Assembly: GCF_021134715.1 (NCBI RefSeq) | Contig: NC_060019.1 | Location: 5,456,001 to 5,520,000, forward strand | Direction of reading: 5' to 3' | Origin: Daphnia pulex | Taxonomy: Eukaryota; Arthropoda; Branchiopoda; Diplostraca; Daphniidae | Length of the DNA stretch: 64,000 bases | In this document: positions 24,855-36,337 of the stretch, piece by piece | Layout: each line of letters begins with the position of its first letter | Numbering within the stretch: the stretch's first letter is position 1 | The notes under the pieces: model-generated | What the model was told of the DNA's origin: nothing | Databases searched by the model: none | The model's input: the letters and a program-made list of their open reading frames with translations, nothing else | Position numbers and translations under genes: made by a program

Positions 24855-26955
24855 CTAAAAATGCGCGAATTCGTATTTTTTCTACACTAATGTAAGGTGT
24901 ACATTAATGTTGAATCTGTGAAATGTGTATGCAGCATACGTATTTGTTCCTTTTCCTTATTTAATTATATTCAGTTGACTGTGAAAATAATGCTTCTTAA
25001 ATAACGCAATTAATCATTTTTTTTCCATTATACGTTGTTGGAAATTTAAACGGGGTTTTTCTGGTCTATGAAGGCGAGGGGATCTGCAAAATTCCCTATC
25101 CTTTCCACGGGCAAGAGCCAATCAGAAGAAAAATCGAGGCTTCAACTTCGCCATCTGGCGTTCGGTATTCCCAACTCGTTAGATGGGGGAAGGATAATGG
25201 AAGTGGTGTAAAACGTTTGGTTTGGCGTCTACGACTAACAACTGACAGTGATTTTGAAGGATTAATAAAGTTCGTGAATTTATGCGACTTCAGGGCAGTG
25301 GCTATAATTTTTTTGTAGTGGAAGTTAGAGTTATGTCTGTAAATGAATCTTGGAGTTCTAAACCGCATGAGTTCTAATCAAAAGGTTTGTATGGTACCAT
25401 ACTACCATAGTCTACTTATTGTGTTTTTAACTAGTGCTCAAAGTTTTCAAGTTTGTTAAAAAATTTTTCCCTGTACATGCAATTAATTAAATGTTTTTTG
25501 TTCTGTTCTACTTATAAACCGACTTTCTGTAACAGGAGGTTTTTTTAAACTGGTAGCAACTCTTGACAGTACTGCCCGAATGTATTGACAGTATATCAGA
25601 GGATAGGGACCAGTCTATATCGTGTTCGCATCACTGTGTACGCATACTGTCTATATCGTGTCATCTACCGTGTATTTGCTCAACTCCTCCCAATAGGGGG
25701 AGGGGCTTATGGACCTTGGTACACGATTTAGAGCCAGCAGACAACAACAGAAATAGTCTAAATCTTGTACGCATTGTCGTGTACTCTATGTTACTGTAGG
25801 CAGCGAACGTACGCCGCAAGGTACCCGAAGGGAATGTTAAGGGTATACTAGTTGGTATAGTAGTATTGGTATAGTTTTATAAAGGCAGCTATAGAATAGT
25901 TATAGAATAATAATAACATTCTGTTATAAAGGTATTATTAAGAGTAATAAATAATATTTAAAAAAAATGTTATGCCCTTAGTTTCCGGAAGAATGTAATA
26001 CGCAGAAATCGAGAAAGAGATGAAAAGCATTTTTCCGCATGTTTCTATCCAAACATTAAATAAAAATTAAATTCCAAAAAACTCAATATGATATGGCGCG
26101 GCGTAAGGGTAAGGCGTGACTTTGGTGCGGCGGAGGCTTCGCCCCGCCACCCCACGTCACACCGGATCTTGTTAAAATTAAATGTAAGTAACTACCTATC
26201 AGCACTTCTTTTACTGGAGATTGATAGCGTTTAAATGATAACATACAGTGACTTATATTCTATCGTACAATATTACTCCAACAGCTATAGTCGCTATAGT
26301 TGGTGATTACGAAATAATAACACTCGTTTTGAACTATAACCGACAGAGAACACAGTAGACTACTACTTTGACTATCAATTTTATTTTATCATACGGGCTT
26401 CAAGTCGATTGTCACGTTACGTTTATATCCCTGTCAGCTGTCACATGTCTCTGTATTATCGTCTGCTGTAACAGCTATTGAAATTCTGTCAAAAAGTAAC
26501 AAGAACTCCGTTTGATCAAACGCCTGAATCGATTGCAGCCAAATTTTCAAAATAGATTGTAAGCTACCGATTACTGCCATTGAAATGCAATTAAATTGTT
26601 GATTGCAATCAATAATTGCCAAAAACTAGTGCATCCATCTATATAGTGTTACGATAACTGCAAAAAGCCATCTGTGTAGTGTTACGAGAACTGCAAAAAG
26701 CCATCTGTGTAGTGTTACGAGAACTGAGGGTGCCCATGTAAAAACCATACCAATGTAAACCATACTGCAAACGAAACTTTGACCAGTAACCCTTCGGGTA
26801 ATTATAACGTTATTGCATCTTAATCTTGAAGAAATTAACGACTTTTTATGTAAATTTTTTATACAATCAAAATAAATAAATACTGGACGTGTTAAATTAT
26901 TAATTAGAGTCCATTTTGTTTTTAAATATACTGTATAGACTATATAAATTATATA
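24855..26955. other. AT-rich intergenic region
   Basis: No supported gene. Near 26118-26165 an imperfect GC-rich hairpin (GTGAC...GTCAC with a CTTCG turn) stands out from the AT-rich background. A 33-bp tandem repeat at 26635 is listed separately. Confidence 0.45.
26635..26726. repeat. 33-bp tandem repeat, about 2.8 copies
   Basis: Units start at 26635, 26668 and 26701, each beginning CCATCT and containing TAGTGTTACGA. The first copy differs from the others at a few bases, and the third is cut short. Confidence 0.85.
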
Positions 26956-27190
26956 TACAGTACCCACCAAACTATTAGATACACCCCACTTTTTTCAGTG
27001 CATTCTAATGGCACTACGTGTCTCAGAAAAAGTGCAAATACTACCCGAACGGCTTGGGCTAGATTTTTTTTTCTTTTTTTCCTGAGTAGATCTAATGACG
27101 ATCTACATTTTTTACACACACAAAATTGTCGTAGGATTAACCCCCAGTGTGCTACGGTATCGTTCACTTTATTAGGTACACCCGTTTTCC
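26956..27190. mobile_element. Degenerate Tc1-like terminal fragment
   Basis: TACAGTACCCACCAAACTAT at 26956 has the look of a Tc1-family terminal repeat following a TA. The TTATTAGGTACACCC near 27171 resembles an opposite end in reverse orientation. Nothing between them encodes a transposase, so this is at most a short deletion derivative. Confidence 0.35.
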
Positions 27191-27319
27191 CTCATATGCG
27201 CCGTGTTAAATAAGGCTTTTTAAAACATATACAAAAATACTAAATATCAAGCTAAAGTCTTTTTCTTGGTGCCAAAAGATGCAGAATTCTTCATGTTGTT
27301 CATGTCTTTTGGCATGTTG

Positions 27320-29065
27320 ACGCCGTTAAATGGCTAGCAGGGTGAATTCTATTTTGAGTGACGACACAGGGAAAGAATTTGTAAAGCCATTTGAGAGAGG
27401 CGGACGAGAACTCGTTTAAGCTGGCTCTGAATCTCGCCGAGGGGATTTCTGCTACCCTTAATTCAATAGGGATTGCTGCATTTAAAAAAAGGAGGGCCTC
27501 GGTCAACACCGTTTTGAATGCACCATGCAATTGTGGCTGTGAGATGCGCTGGCTGGATCTGGCTTTCTTGATCCCTGCTTTTGAGTTGAGAATTTGGGCC
27601 CAAACAGAGCAGCCATAGAGCAAGATTGGTTCGATGCTGGCAGTGAGGTAGAGGAACTTAATACGTTTCCTGTCCAAGCCTCAAGAGGCGCACGGGCAAC
27701 TTAACAACAAAAACACTTTCCTTGCAGCCACAGATTTAGCGTTGAAGTGAGAGCAAATCAGTCAAATCAGTGGCCGCAAATCAAGAGTAAAGCCTAGGAA
27801 GACCGTTTAAGTCGATGGTTGAATCAACATGTCTTTGATTGAGATGCTAAGGTGGGATGCAGTTGGGCACTGTTTTTGGAAAGCAATAGGACAGTTTTGA
27901 GAGCATCGAGGCTCATCTTTGACTGAGAACAACATAAAGAAATTGCATTGCACATCAGTTGGTGTGCGTGGCTACCTCAGGAATCTTGTGAGAGGAGGCG
28001 ATGTTCAAGTCATCAGCATAGCCAGAAATGATGTGAAGGAACGGAAACGAAAGCCTGAGGACGTCACCAATGAGGATAGCCCAGAGAAACGGGGAAAGAA
28101 CTCCTCCCTGCGGACAACCTAGGTTAACAGTGTGAGCCTTGATGGAGCCATTATGCGACAATATAGCGGTCCGACATGACAAAAAACAAGGGACAAGCCG
28201 GACAAGATACAATGGACAGCCTCTTTTGATCATGGAAAAAAGTATGGCGTGATGCCACGCCGCATCAAATGCGCTCTTGATGTCGAGGAAAACGACTGCT
28301 GTGACTTATTTAGCATCACGCGCTTTTTCAATAAAGGATATAAGAGCATGACCAGAAGACTCAGTAGATTTTCCTGGCAAAAAACCATGCTGATTCACAC
28401 TAATCCACCTAAGATGACTGGAGTGCCACTGAAGTCGCGACAGAAAAACTTTTTCTAGAATTTTTGCCAGGTTATTGACAAGATTGATTGGACGAAAGCT
28501 GTTAAGGATGATGTAATGATCTTGTTAGGCTTTCCAATGATAACCACCTTGGCAGTTTTCCAGCTGCCAGGAAAATACTGGAGGTAAACATGCATTCAAT
28601 ATAAATAATAGGTGCAGCTCGATTACCGGGTAACATTCTTTAACAATCACCATGGACAGACCATCATGGCCAGGGGTGGCCTTAGGGTTCAAAGAATCAA
28701 TCGCCCCTGAAACTTCCCATGACGTAACTGGAGGAGGAGCTTGTCCGGACTGACCCAGAATCGCACTAGAAACAAAATTGGACACTAAGGTGTGACTTGG
28801 TTGAGATGGTGGTTCACTTAAAAAAAATGATTAGCACAGCTGTCAATAACTGCACCGGGTTCCGAGATTGACTCACTATTGATAGTGATTGTGGGTGGCA
28901 GAGCAATGCTATTAGAATTGCCGGAGTAAAGTTTAAGGGTTGAGAATAGTTCAGGGCCAGACGGATTGGTCGAGCACATTTTCTGCCACGCTCGACTTTT
29001 TGCACGGCGCAGCTCTCTCTGATAGTCAGCTTTGCACCACGAGTATCTGTCTCAATACTCATCCG
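27320..29065 (-). pseudogene. LINE (non-LTR retrotransposon) reverse transcriptase, decayed
   Basis: Read on the - strand, the remains of one reverse transcriptase appear in order. An early region with NPKATPGHDGL lies near 28670. Motif A FLDIKSAFDAAWH lies near 28260-28300, motif B GCPQGGVLSPFLWAILIGDV near 28090, and the catalytic GYADDL near 28010. A C-terminal segment with ILLYGCSVWAQ lies near 27600. Stops and frame changes separate the blocks (28233, 27955, 27677), so no full protein is possible. Clade is not certain; the motifs fit the Jockey/I/R1 group. No endonuclease domain was recognised upstream, so the copy is probably 5'-truncated. Confidence 0.8.
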
Positions 29066-29120
29066 ATTTCAGAACTGACCACTGTTTAAATGTCCATCTT
29101 GTTTTGTTACGCAACGCACA

Positions 29121-29345
29121 TACAGTGACTACCCAAAGTTTGGGAACGCGCGAGAAAACCTTATGGAAAAAGGCGTTTTTCTCGGCGTTCCCAAAAATCT
29201 AATTTTCGTTGGAACGCGACGAATTTTTTTTTGGGTTGTAGCCATAGTATGTAGGAATATGCTGATTTTTTCAGATTTTTGCAATTAAGGGAAGGTTAAC
29301 TTTTAACTTGAGCCCTAAGTTTGGGAACGCTCCATAGAGCTATAT
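29121..29345. mobile_element. Tc1-like terminal fragment with a hairpin
   Basis: TACAGTGACTACCCAAAGTT at 29121 resembles a Tc1-type end. Within it TTTGGGAACGC (29139-29149) is perfectly inverted at 29185-29195, giving a stem that extends inward through GAGAAAA/TTTTTCTC. A second AAGTTTGGGAACGC appears near 29320 in direct orientation. No transposase is present. Confidence 0.4.
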
Positions 29346-29717
29346 GCAAATTTGGGTACTTTAACCCTTTATCTACCGTCGGCACAAAAAAATTTACGGC
29401 TTTTCAGTAGGCAGACAAGAGAAATTAAAATCAGACGAAGTGCCTCACACTTAAGCTGTTTTCTCAATGATATACCCACAAAATTGAATCGCCTTTTCAA
29501 CATATGTCAATCGTCCAACGGTAGATCGAGGGTAAGAGTTTCAAACGATTCGTACGAGCCATTCTCGTGTTTTACGTGGTTTTGGTGTAGGGACATTTCT
29601 GGCACGTCAGGCGGCTCCGATCGAAGTCTACACGAGAACCTTTGATCGCGAACCGTCGGGACTTTTAAGTCTCCGCCAGATATGTCCCTCCAGGCGGATG
29701 CAATGTATCAAAGAGAT

Positions 29718-30892
29718 CTGGGTGCCGCGCGACTTAAGTGTCCGCGACTCCTCAAATAGAAATTAAAAAAAAGGTGCAAGTGAATTTGAAGCCGGTGGTA
29801 GGATAGATGTCGAAGGGAAAGCGAAAGAGGCGAAGAGAAAGCGCTAACTTTCTTTACTAGCTTCGACGCAAAAACTTTGGTATCGACGGGGAGCTTTGTG
29901 GAACGGAACGAAGACAAAGAATTGGGAGTGTCCGGTTCAGCGTTGGTTGTAGTTTCATTTCCTCCGTGGCAAAGCTCCTTTCCGCCCGACGCTCCTTATT
30001 TATTTTTATTCCTATCTGGATGCCGCGCGACTTAAGTGTCCGCGATGCCTAAAATACAAAAAAAAAGGGTTCAAGTGAATTTGAAGCTGGTGGTTGAATA
30101 TTTATCGAAGGGAAGGCGAAAAAGGCGAAGAGAAAGCGCTAACTTTCTTTAGTAGCTTCGACGCAAAAACTTTGGTATCGACGGGGAGCTTTGTGGAATG
30201 GAACGAAGACAAAGAATTGGGACTGTCCGGTTCCGCGTTGGTTGTAGTTTCATTTCCTCCGTGGCAAAGCTCCTTTCCGCCCGACGCTCCTTATTTATTT
30301 TTATTCCTATCTGGGTGCCGCGCGACTTAAGTGTCCGCGATGCCTCAAATACAAATTTAAAAAAAAGGTTCAAGTGAATTTGAAGCCGGTTGGATAGAAA
30401 TCAAAGGGAAGGCGAAAGAGGCGAAGAGAGAGCGCAAAATTTCTTTAGTAGCTTCGACGCTAAAACTTTGGTATCGACGGGGAGCTTTGTGGAATGGAAC
30501 GAAGACGCAGAATGGGAAGTTGTCCGGTTCGGCGTTAGTTTTAGTTTCATTCCTCCGTAGCTGAGCTCCTTTCCGCCCTACGCTCCTTATTTATTTTCAT
30601 ACCTATCTGGATGCCGCGCGACTTAAGTGTCCGCGATGCCTCAAATACAAAAAAAGGGTTCAAGTGAATTTGAAGCCGGTGGTTGGATAGATATCGAAGG
30701 GAAGGCGAAAGAGGCGAAAGAGGCGAAAAGAAAGCGCGAACTCTCTTTAGTAGCTTCGACGCAAAAACTTTGGTATCGACGGGGAGCTTTGGGGAATGGA
30801 ACGAAGACGCAGAATGGGAAGTTGTCCGGTTCGGCGTTAGTTGTAGTTTCATTTCCTCCGTAGCAAAACTTCTTTCCGTCCAACGGTTCTTT
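29718..30892 (+). repeat. Four tandem ~296-bp repeats
   Basis: The motif GCCGCGCGACTTAAGTGTCC recurs at 29724, 30022, 30317 and 30613, giving periods of 298, 295 and 296 bp. Each copy also carries GCTTCGACGC, TATCGACGGGGAGCTTTG and CTCCGT. Copies differ by point changes and small indels. The array ends about 300 bases upstream of the first ORF of the piggyBac-like element, so it may serve as its upstream regulatory region. Confidence 0.9.
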
Positions 30893-31198
30893 TGAATTGA
30901 TTTTGAAGTCTTCGAGGCGCTATTAGTGCCCGTGTAATTACATTTTACACAAAGCCTCTTGTACTTTCTTATCCGTGCGTTGATTACTGCTGTCTCGTGA
31001 GGAAACTCCGAAAAGCGGTGAAAGGCGCTGGATAAGAATCAGCCCCGGTTACTCCTGCATGTGCATGCTTTCCCCCTGCATGATAGAATAAGACCGTCAT
31101 ATAAGGCTTAGGACGTAAGGCAATTCGATATCCTTTTGGCGAATTCACAAAGACTAATCGTGCCTTTTTTTTTATTCTGTATTTTCAGATTGATAAAA

Positions 31199-31687
31199 AT
31201 GGCGAAAAATAAAAAGAGAGACGTAAGATATGCAAAGTCGAGAGCGGTGAAAAATTCAGCCAAGAATGCCGCCGCCGCTGCTGTATTAAAAAGGCAGCAA
31301 TTAAAAGAGGCAAAGGAACGAGAAGCTGGGAATAAAGAGCCGTCCATCGATACTGATATCGGAGATGAGGCTCAAAATAATGTAGAGGAATCGGTTGCCG
31401 CCGAGGAGCCGGTTGAGGAGCCTGGTCAGGAGCTGGCGCCTGAAAGGGAGCCGGTTCTTGATCAGGGGCCGGCTGGTGAGGAGGAACCAATTGCCGAAAA
31501 AGAAAAAGAGACTGCCAACGAAGAACCTCCGGTTAAAGCTAAGTCAGCGTTCAATTTGCGGAAAGTGACCGTCAGGTTGGAACGCCTGGCTTTTAATCCG
31601 GATGGTTCGACGAAGGCAACAAAAAATAAATCACAAATGCTGATCTTAAAGGTGGTTCCTCGCCACCTGAAAAGAGGAGAAGAATGA
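31199..31687 (+). CDS. Charged ORF at the 5' side of the piggyBac-like element (162 aa)
   Basis: Starts MAKNKKRDVRYAKSRAVKNS, 10 bases after a TATTTTCAG that looks like a splice acceptor, with AAAATGG as start context. An in-frame ATG at 31136 would add 21 residues but lies before that acceptor. The product is a basic N-terminus, an alanine run, a long Glu/Pro-rich acidic middle with repeated EEP units, then a basic tail. No known domain is recognised. The stop TGA overlaps the next ORF's ATG (ATGA at 31684-31687). It may be the N-terminal part of the transposase or a separate accessory protein; acidic low-complexity N-termini are common in piggyBac transposases. Confidence 0.5.
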   Translation: MAKNKKRDVRYAKSRAVKNSAKNAAAAAVLKRQQLKEAKEREAGNKEPSIDTDIGDEAQNNVEESVAAEEPVEEPGQELAPEREPVLDQGPAGEEEPIAEKEKETANEEPPVKAKSAFNLRKVTVRLERLAFNPDGSTKATKNKSQMLILKVVPRHLKRGEE

Positions 31688-33832
31688 CCCGGTCAACCAC
31701 CAAGGTAGGGTGCTCTTCTGACGGTCAAGTTGCCGACGACGAAGTGACTCGTTACTTCGCTCGAAAAAAAATCGGACTGACCAATGCGAAATTGAGACAT
31801 CGTGGTCCTCGCATTTCTAAAGGACATCCATCCATGGCTCCTAAAAAGGTTAATTCAGATGCGGTGAAGCTTAGAATGCAACGAAAGGCCGATGCTAAAT
31901 TAATCGCACACCATAAAGCCTTCAACAAGCATTGGAAGGGAGTGAGCTATTGGACTGATGTGGAAGAAGATTACCAAGAGAATGATAATGAGAATCAGGA
32001 GCCACAGTACCGGCAGTATTCCTACCCGTTTACTGCAAAGGAACCTGTGGGCCCCGTATTTTCGAAGTTCCATCCGTGTGATACTAATCTGAGATTAGTA
32101 ATCTCCACTTCTTTTGGTCTATGCTTGGCGGATTCCAAACTTTTGATCTTTTGCTAGAAAAGACAAATAAACGGATCCGAGACTCCTGGAATTACGTTGA
32201 AAAAGGCAATCCACCATCTAGGAGATTTGGAGGCAGACCAGAAGGGAGGCAATCTAGCGAAATGCTTCCTGGAGGTTAAGTCGACAGATATGAACTTGAT
32301 GCGTTCCTTGGAGTACAGTTCTTGATGGGATATCATCGTTTGCCGGAGCTGTCGATGTATTGGGAAAGGCAGCCGGATTCTGGTTACGGCCTTGGAATCG
32401 TTCATCAAGCAATGACACGTAAGCGTTTTAAATTCATTTCAAAACACTTGGCTTGCGCTGATCATGGTTAATCAGACAAGGATAAAAAGTTGAAGGTGCG
32501 AAAGGATCCGATTCATAAGATTTGATCGTTGGTACACGTACTCAATAAGCAATTTAGTGAGTGTCACCGGCCTCCCAGGTGGCAAAGTATAGACGAAGCC
32601 ATAGTGGAATTTAAAGGTCGATCCATGCTTCGGCAAACGATGAAGGGCAAACCCATCAAAAGCGGCTTCAAAATCTGGAGTCGATGCTGTAGTAGAGGCT
32701 ACACCTATAAGTTTGAGATCTAGCATGGAGCTCGAATTGGTGAAACGCCCAAGGATTCCAATCTTACGATGGTGGAAGGAGTAGTTCTTGATCTTTGCGA
32801 GCCCTTGGCAAAGAAGGGACATGAGTAGCCTTTGATCGCTTCTTCACGAGCATCTCCCTCCTGGACGAACTCGACAAAAGGGGGATCAATGCGGTTGGAA
32901 CGATTCTTAAAACCAGAGTGGGGCAACCCATCTTTACGGTCAACGAATCGAACCTTCCGCAGGACGAATTTGTGGCCAAGTTTTGCGGTGAACCAGGAAC
33001 AGGAAGAAAGGGTCTTTTCATCTGGAAGGACACTAAGCCGTTTCGGGTCGCTTCCAACTTCCACGGCTCAGAGGCCGTCAAGGTGCAAAGGAAGAAGCGC
33101 TATGGTTCGTTCAGAACAAAGTCTTGTCCAAAAGCTATTGGCGATTACGTTGATAACATGGGCGGTGTAGACACGGTGAACCAGCTGCGTTCCTACTACG
33201 AGAGAGACCGCAAATCAAACAATAGTGGCACCGTCTCTTTTACTCCCTCAAGGAAACATGTATGGTGAATAGCTGGATTACTTACTGCGATTTGGTGGTA
33301 ATTTCAGAAATTTTATTGACAGAGTGCCAAGCTTCAATAATTTTCTGTTCAATTTCTTTCCAGACGATGAAAAACCAGAAAGGAAAAACCTTCCTGAAGG
33401 ACAAAAGATATCTAAGTCTTTTGGAATTCAAGCGAAGCGTGACTACTTCTCTTTTACTTTACGGGCTGAACGCTGAGATAGGCCGCAAAGAAGATGCTCC
33501 AGAAGCAAGATTAATGAAAGAGATTCCACTTTCGGTAGAGCCCGGTGCCAAAAGAAGGAAAGATAGACTGAGCGTGCCAGATGAAATACGCTTCAGTCAG
33601 GTTGGAATCCATCATCCTATTTTCGTTGAGAATAGAGGACAATGCGAATGGTGCCAAGCCACGACCGAGAGAAGACCCAATGGTCATACGAAGGAATCTC
33701 GACCATTTTCTCAGTGCAGTAGAGTACCTACCGAAAGTCTTTGGAAGCCCGAGAGGACCTTATGCAAAAACGCTGTTTTTGCAGTCCTCTCAGTACTACA
33801 GTTTTTAACCAAATGCTTTCAAATTTAGTATG
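31684..33832 (+). pseudogene. piggyBac transposase (DDE_Tnp_1_7 type), frameshifted
   Basis: An open 5' part (31684-32157) has VTRYFARKKIGLTNAKLRHR. Recognisable piggyBac blocks then follow in shifting frames: LMGYHRLPELSMYWERQPDS (from 32321), the first-Asp region SIDEAIVEFKGRSM (near 32600), the second-Asp region FDRFFTS followed by LLDELDKRGINAVGTILKTR (near 32830-32920), and the third-Asp region MGGVDTVNQLRSYYERD (near 33160). A Cys-rich C-terminal end starts near 33640. Stops and frame changes at about 32157, 32523, 32721 and 32826 disable it. The catalytic aspartates are still readable, so decay is moderate. Part of the interruption could be introns rather than mutations. Confidence 0.8.
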
Positions 33833-34399
33833 TACATAGCTAAAAGTAATGAAAACACCTCTGATTTTTTTCAGATGTTTGTTTACATTTCCTGAAGTAC
33901 TTTGAGCTGGTTCTAAAAGTCTTTGGAATCCGACGGACCATGGACCTTATGCAAATTAGGCCACTTTGGCCTTTTTTGCAGTTGAATGGCTAGAGCTAGG
34001 GAAATGCAACTTTAAAAAAAAAATTGGCCTGCGTTAAGCTTATATCAGGTCTGATTTTCAATTTTTTTTATTTATGTTATCTCAGTTGAATTTTAAGTTC
34101 AAAAACGAAAAAGTAGAATTCCCCTTTTTTCCGCTCCCATCCCTTTTTTTCTCTCGCGCGAACGAAACATTTTTTTTGTCCCGGCGGACGGCAGTCGCTA
34201 GGAAATTTGGCCGTTTTTCGGTGACTGAAGTGCCGAACGGGACTTTCCTGACGGGACAAAAAACAAAAAAGCAAAAAAAGTACAGTAAAAAAAGGAATTT
34301 TTTATTTCTTTTTAATTGAGTGGTTTGAGACATCCTCAGCAATCTGTACTTTTAATTTCAGTCAAGCACAGCCAAAATAACTTTGGCGTCGAAAAAAGG

Positions 34400-34635
34400 T
34401 TAAGGGGGGATAACTACAGAACGGGTACAGCTAGGAAGACGCAGAACACTCTGAAATGAAGAAGTTCACTAGCTGAACAATGCTCTTATTTTTCAGATTT
34501 TTCGCGTCATAATTAATGTATTCATTTTTAAATTGAAAACAGTTTTTATTTTTTGCCCGTGTGTGTCTCTTTCTCTCCCCCCCCCCATTTCCATCCCGCG
34601 CTCCGTTTTTTCTGTTAAACAGGGAAAACGCGCGC
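34400..34635. other. Short spacer without recognised features
   Basis: AT-rich with a C-run near 34577. No gene or repeat recognised; it separates the piggyBac-like element from the gypsy fragment. Confidence 0.4.
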
Positions 34636-35549
34636 TTATGAGGGGGCGACAACCTGGCGTGGGTGCCGGTGACGCATAGGCCGGCACACTCCATCGAAAA
34701 TCAAAGGGCATTCCGCCATAAGACCGCGTAATGTAGCCATGAAGTCATCAATGGGAGTTGAAGCTGGCAAAGGCGGAGGCGTAACCACAGCTAACACGCA
34801 CAAATGCGGATGTTGAGCCGGTAGCATGCCGAATTGTTTCTGAGACGCCTTGGAGAGTACGGGATGTTGAAGGTCTCGTAGGATATGGATAGTTGTGGCC
34901 ACGGAGAGGGATGATCCGCTGGACCATGACAACGTGGCAGGGAAGTGACCAAGTGAAGAAATCGCCACCCCGGTGGCCGTGACTGCGTTTGGTACGCCAT
35001 CCATTAACGGAACGTGTTTGAAGTGGCTCCAGAACATGGCGGCCGGGATGGCATAATTTGACGCCCCGGAGTAAGGAATCACACTGATGAAAATATTGGA
35101 GCTGCTGGAAGCCGGGGAGACGCCAAGCTGGACCATGTCATCAGGAACGATGGAATGAATAGTGATGCTGCCAGCCGACTCAGGTTCCGAGGTTTAACTG
35201 CTGCCTTTGGTGCACAAAGCCTGGAAGTGGCCCGTTTTGTGGCACCCTGAAATTCTTTGCCAAAGGCGGGGCAATCCTCCTTAGCGTGACGAGAGGCTGA
35301 CCCACAGTTCCAACACCCATACGGCTAAGTTCCGGGCGTATGCAAACGAGCTGCTGGACGTCCGCGCTGCTGATCGCGATGTTAAATGACAGGCTTGCCC
35401 ATGGGTAATTTTCCTGCAGGAGTCTTTAGCTGGTGGATGGTAGGTGCGCCGGCCTGTTTGATGGTGGACGCCTGAAGCCGGGTGGCCTCGGATGTATGGA
35501 GCGTTGTTAGCGCCATATCCAGGTTTAAAGTGGCGCCCTGTTCCAGGAG
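34636..35549 (-). pseudogene. Ty3/gypsy-type gag-protease fragment, dead
   Basis: On the - strand, in order: a gag C-terminal segment (LNLDMALTTLHTSEATRLQA, near 35520-35460), a retroviral zinc knuckle (CWNCGSASRHAKEDC near 35310) with a second Cys/His cluster (GHFQALC) only in another frame, then an aspartic protease segment in the open frame 35136-34636 (SGASNYAIPAAMFW, later LSKASQKQFGMLP). The catalytic Asp before SGA reads Tyr, so the protease would be inactive. The fragment stops abruptly at 35550, where tRNA-array sequence begins. No reverse transcriptase is present. Family assignment rests on the zinc knuckle and retropepsin pattern. Confidence 0.65.
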
Positions 35550-35854
35550 CTTCTATTTTAAAGTTCCAATATCAACGAGATTTTCAACGATACGACGAGT
35601 CCTGGTCTCTTACTAGGAAGAGCAGATCCATGCTGCACAATTAGTTATTATGATTTGGTGTTTAAATTTCAGCATGGAAAATACCTATGGAATTGTGCCC
35701 GAGTAGGCAGTCAAAATTAGACTACCAAGAAAATAATCATTATAACTAGCAATTTAACGGTATTCTGCGCTAAAATAGAACTTATTTTAACGATTCTATC
35801 AGTTCTTTTTCTGAATTCAAAGAGACACGGGATGATTATGATGACATTTCTTAC

Positions 35855-35927
35855 AGGTCCCAACGAGACTCGAACTCGTGATCTCCTGCTCACTAGGCAG
35901 GCGCTTTGCCATCTAATCCACAGGACC
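35855..35927 (-). tRNA. tRNA-Thr(AGT), array copy 1, divergent
   Basis: 73 nt with a 7-bp acceptor stem, anticodon stem CCTGC/GCAGG around CTAGTGA and T-arm ACGAG TTCGAGT CTCGT. The anticodon is AGT (Thr). Differs from later copies at the D-stem (GATT for GCTT) and at loop position 37, so it is probably a decaying copy. Confidence 0.6.
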
Positions 35928-36337
35928 AAAAAACGGCTTCATAGGACAACAATTTCAAAAATGGTCATGACGTCACAACAGCAGTTTTACAATTGATTAC
36001 TTCTATTTTAAAGTTCCCAACTGTTCCACAGCACAAAGAACAATTTAAAAAAAATCAACGAGATTTTCAACGATACTACGAGTCCTGGTCTCTTACTAGG
36101 AAGAGCAGATCCATGCTGCACAATTAGTTATTATGATTTGGTGTTTAAATTTAAGCATGGAAAATACCTATGGAATTGTGCCCTAGTAGGCAGTCAAAAT
36201 TAGACTACCAAGAAAATAATCATTATAACTAGCAATTTAACGGTATTCTGCGCTATAATAGAACTTATTTTAACGATTCTATCAGTTCTTTTTCTGATTT
36301 CTAAGAGACACGGGATGATTATGATGACATTTCTTAC

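Larger units (their letters stand above)
29364..34399 (+). mobile_element. Decayed piggyBac-family transposon (Pokey-like)
   Basis: A region of about 5 kb holds a 5' tandem-repeat block, a charged ORF and piggyBac transposase remnants, all on +. Proposed ends are TTAA (29360-29363) followed by CCCTTTATCTAC, and GGTTAA near 34398-34403, whose reverse complement (TTAA CCTTTTTTCGAC) matches the left end at 9 of 12 positions after TTAA. TTAA targets define piggyBac elements. Pokey is the piggyBac element known from Daphnia rDNA and is reported to carry upstream repeats, which fits; that recollection was not checked. The ends are tentative, the transposase identity is firm. Confidence 0.55.

Noticed and set aside
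26118..26165. GC-rich hairpin as a small foldback element
   Set aside because: Stem is imperfect and no target duplication is visible; kept only as a note.
28249..28458. Plus-strand 69-codon frame over the LINE
   Set aside because: It is antisense to reverse-transcriptase motif A, which is readable on the other strand.
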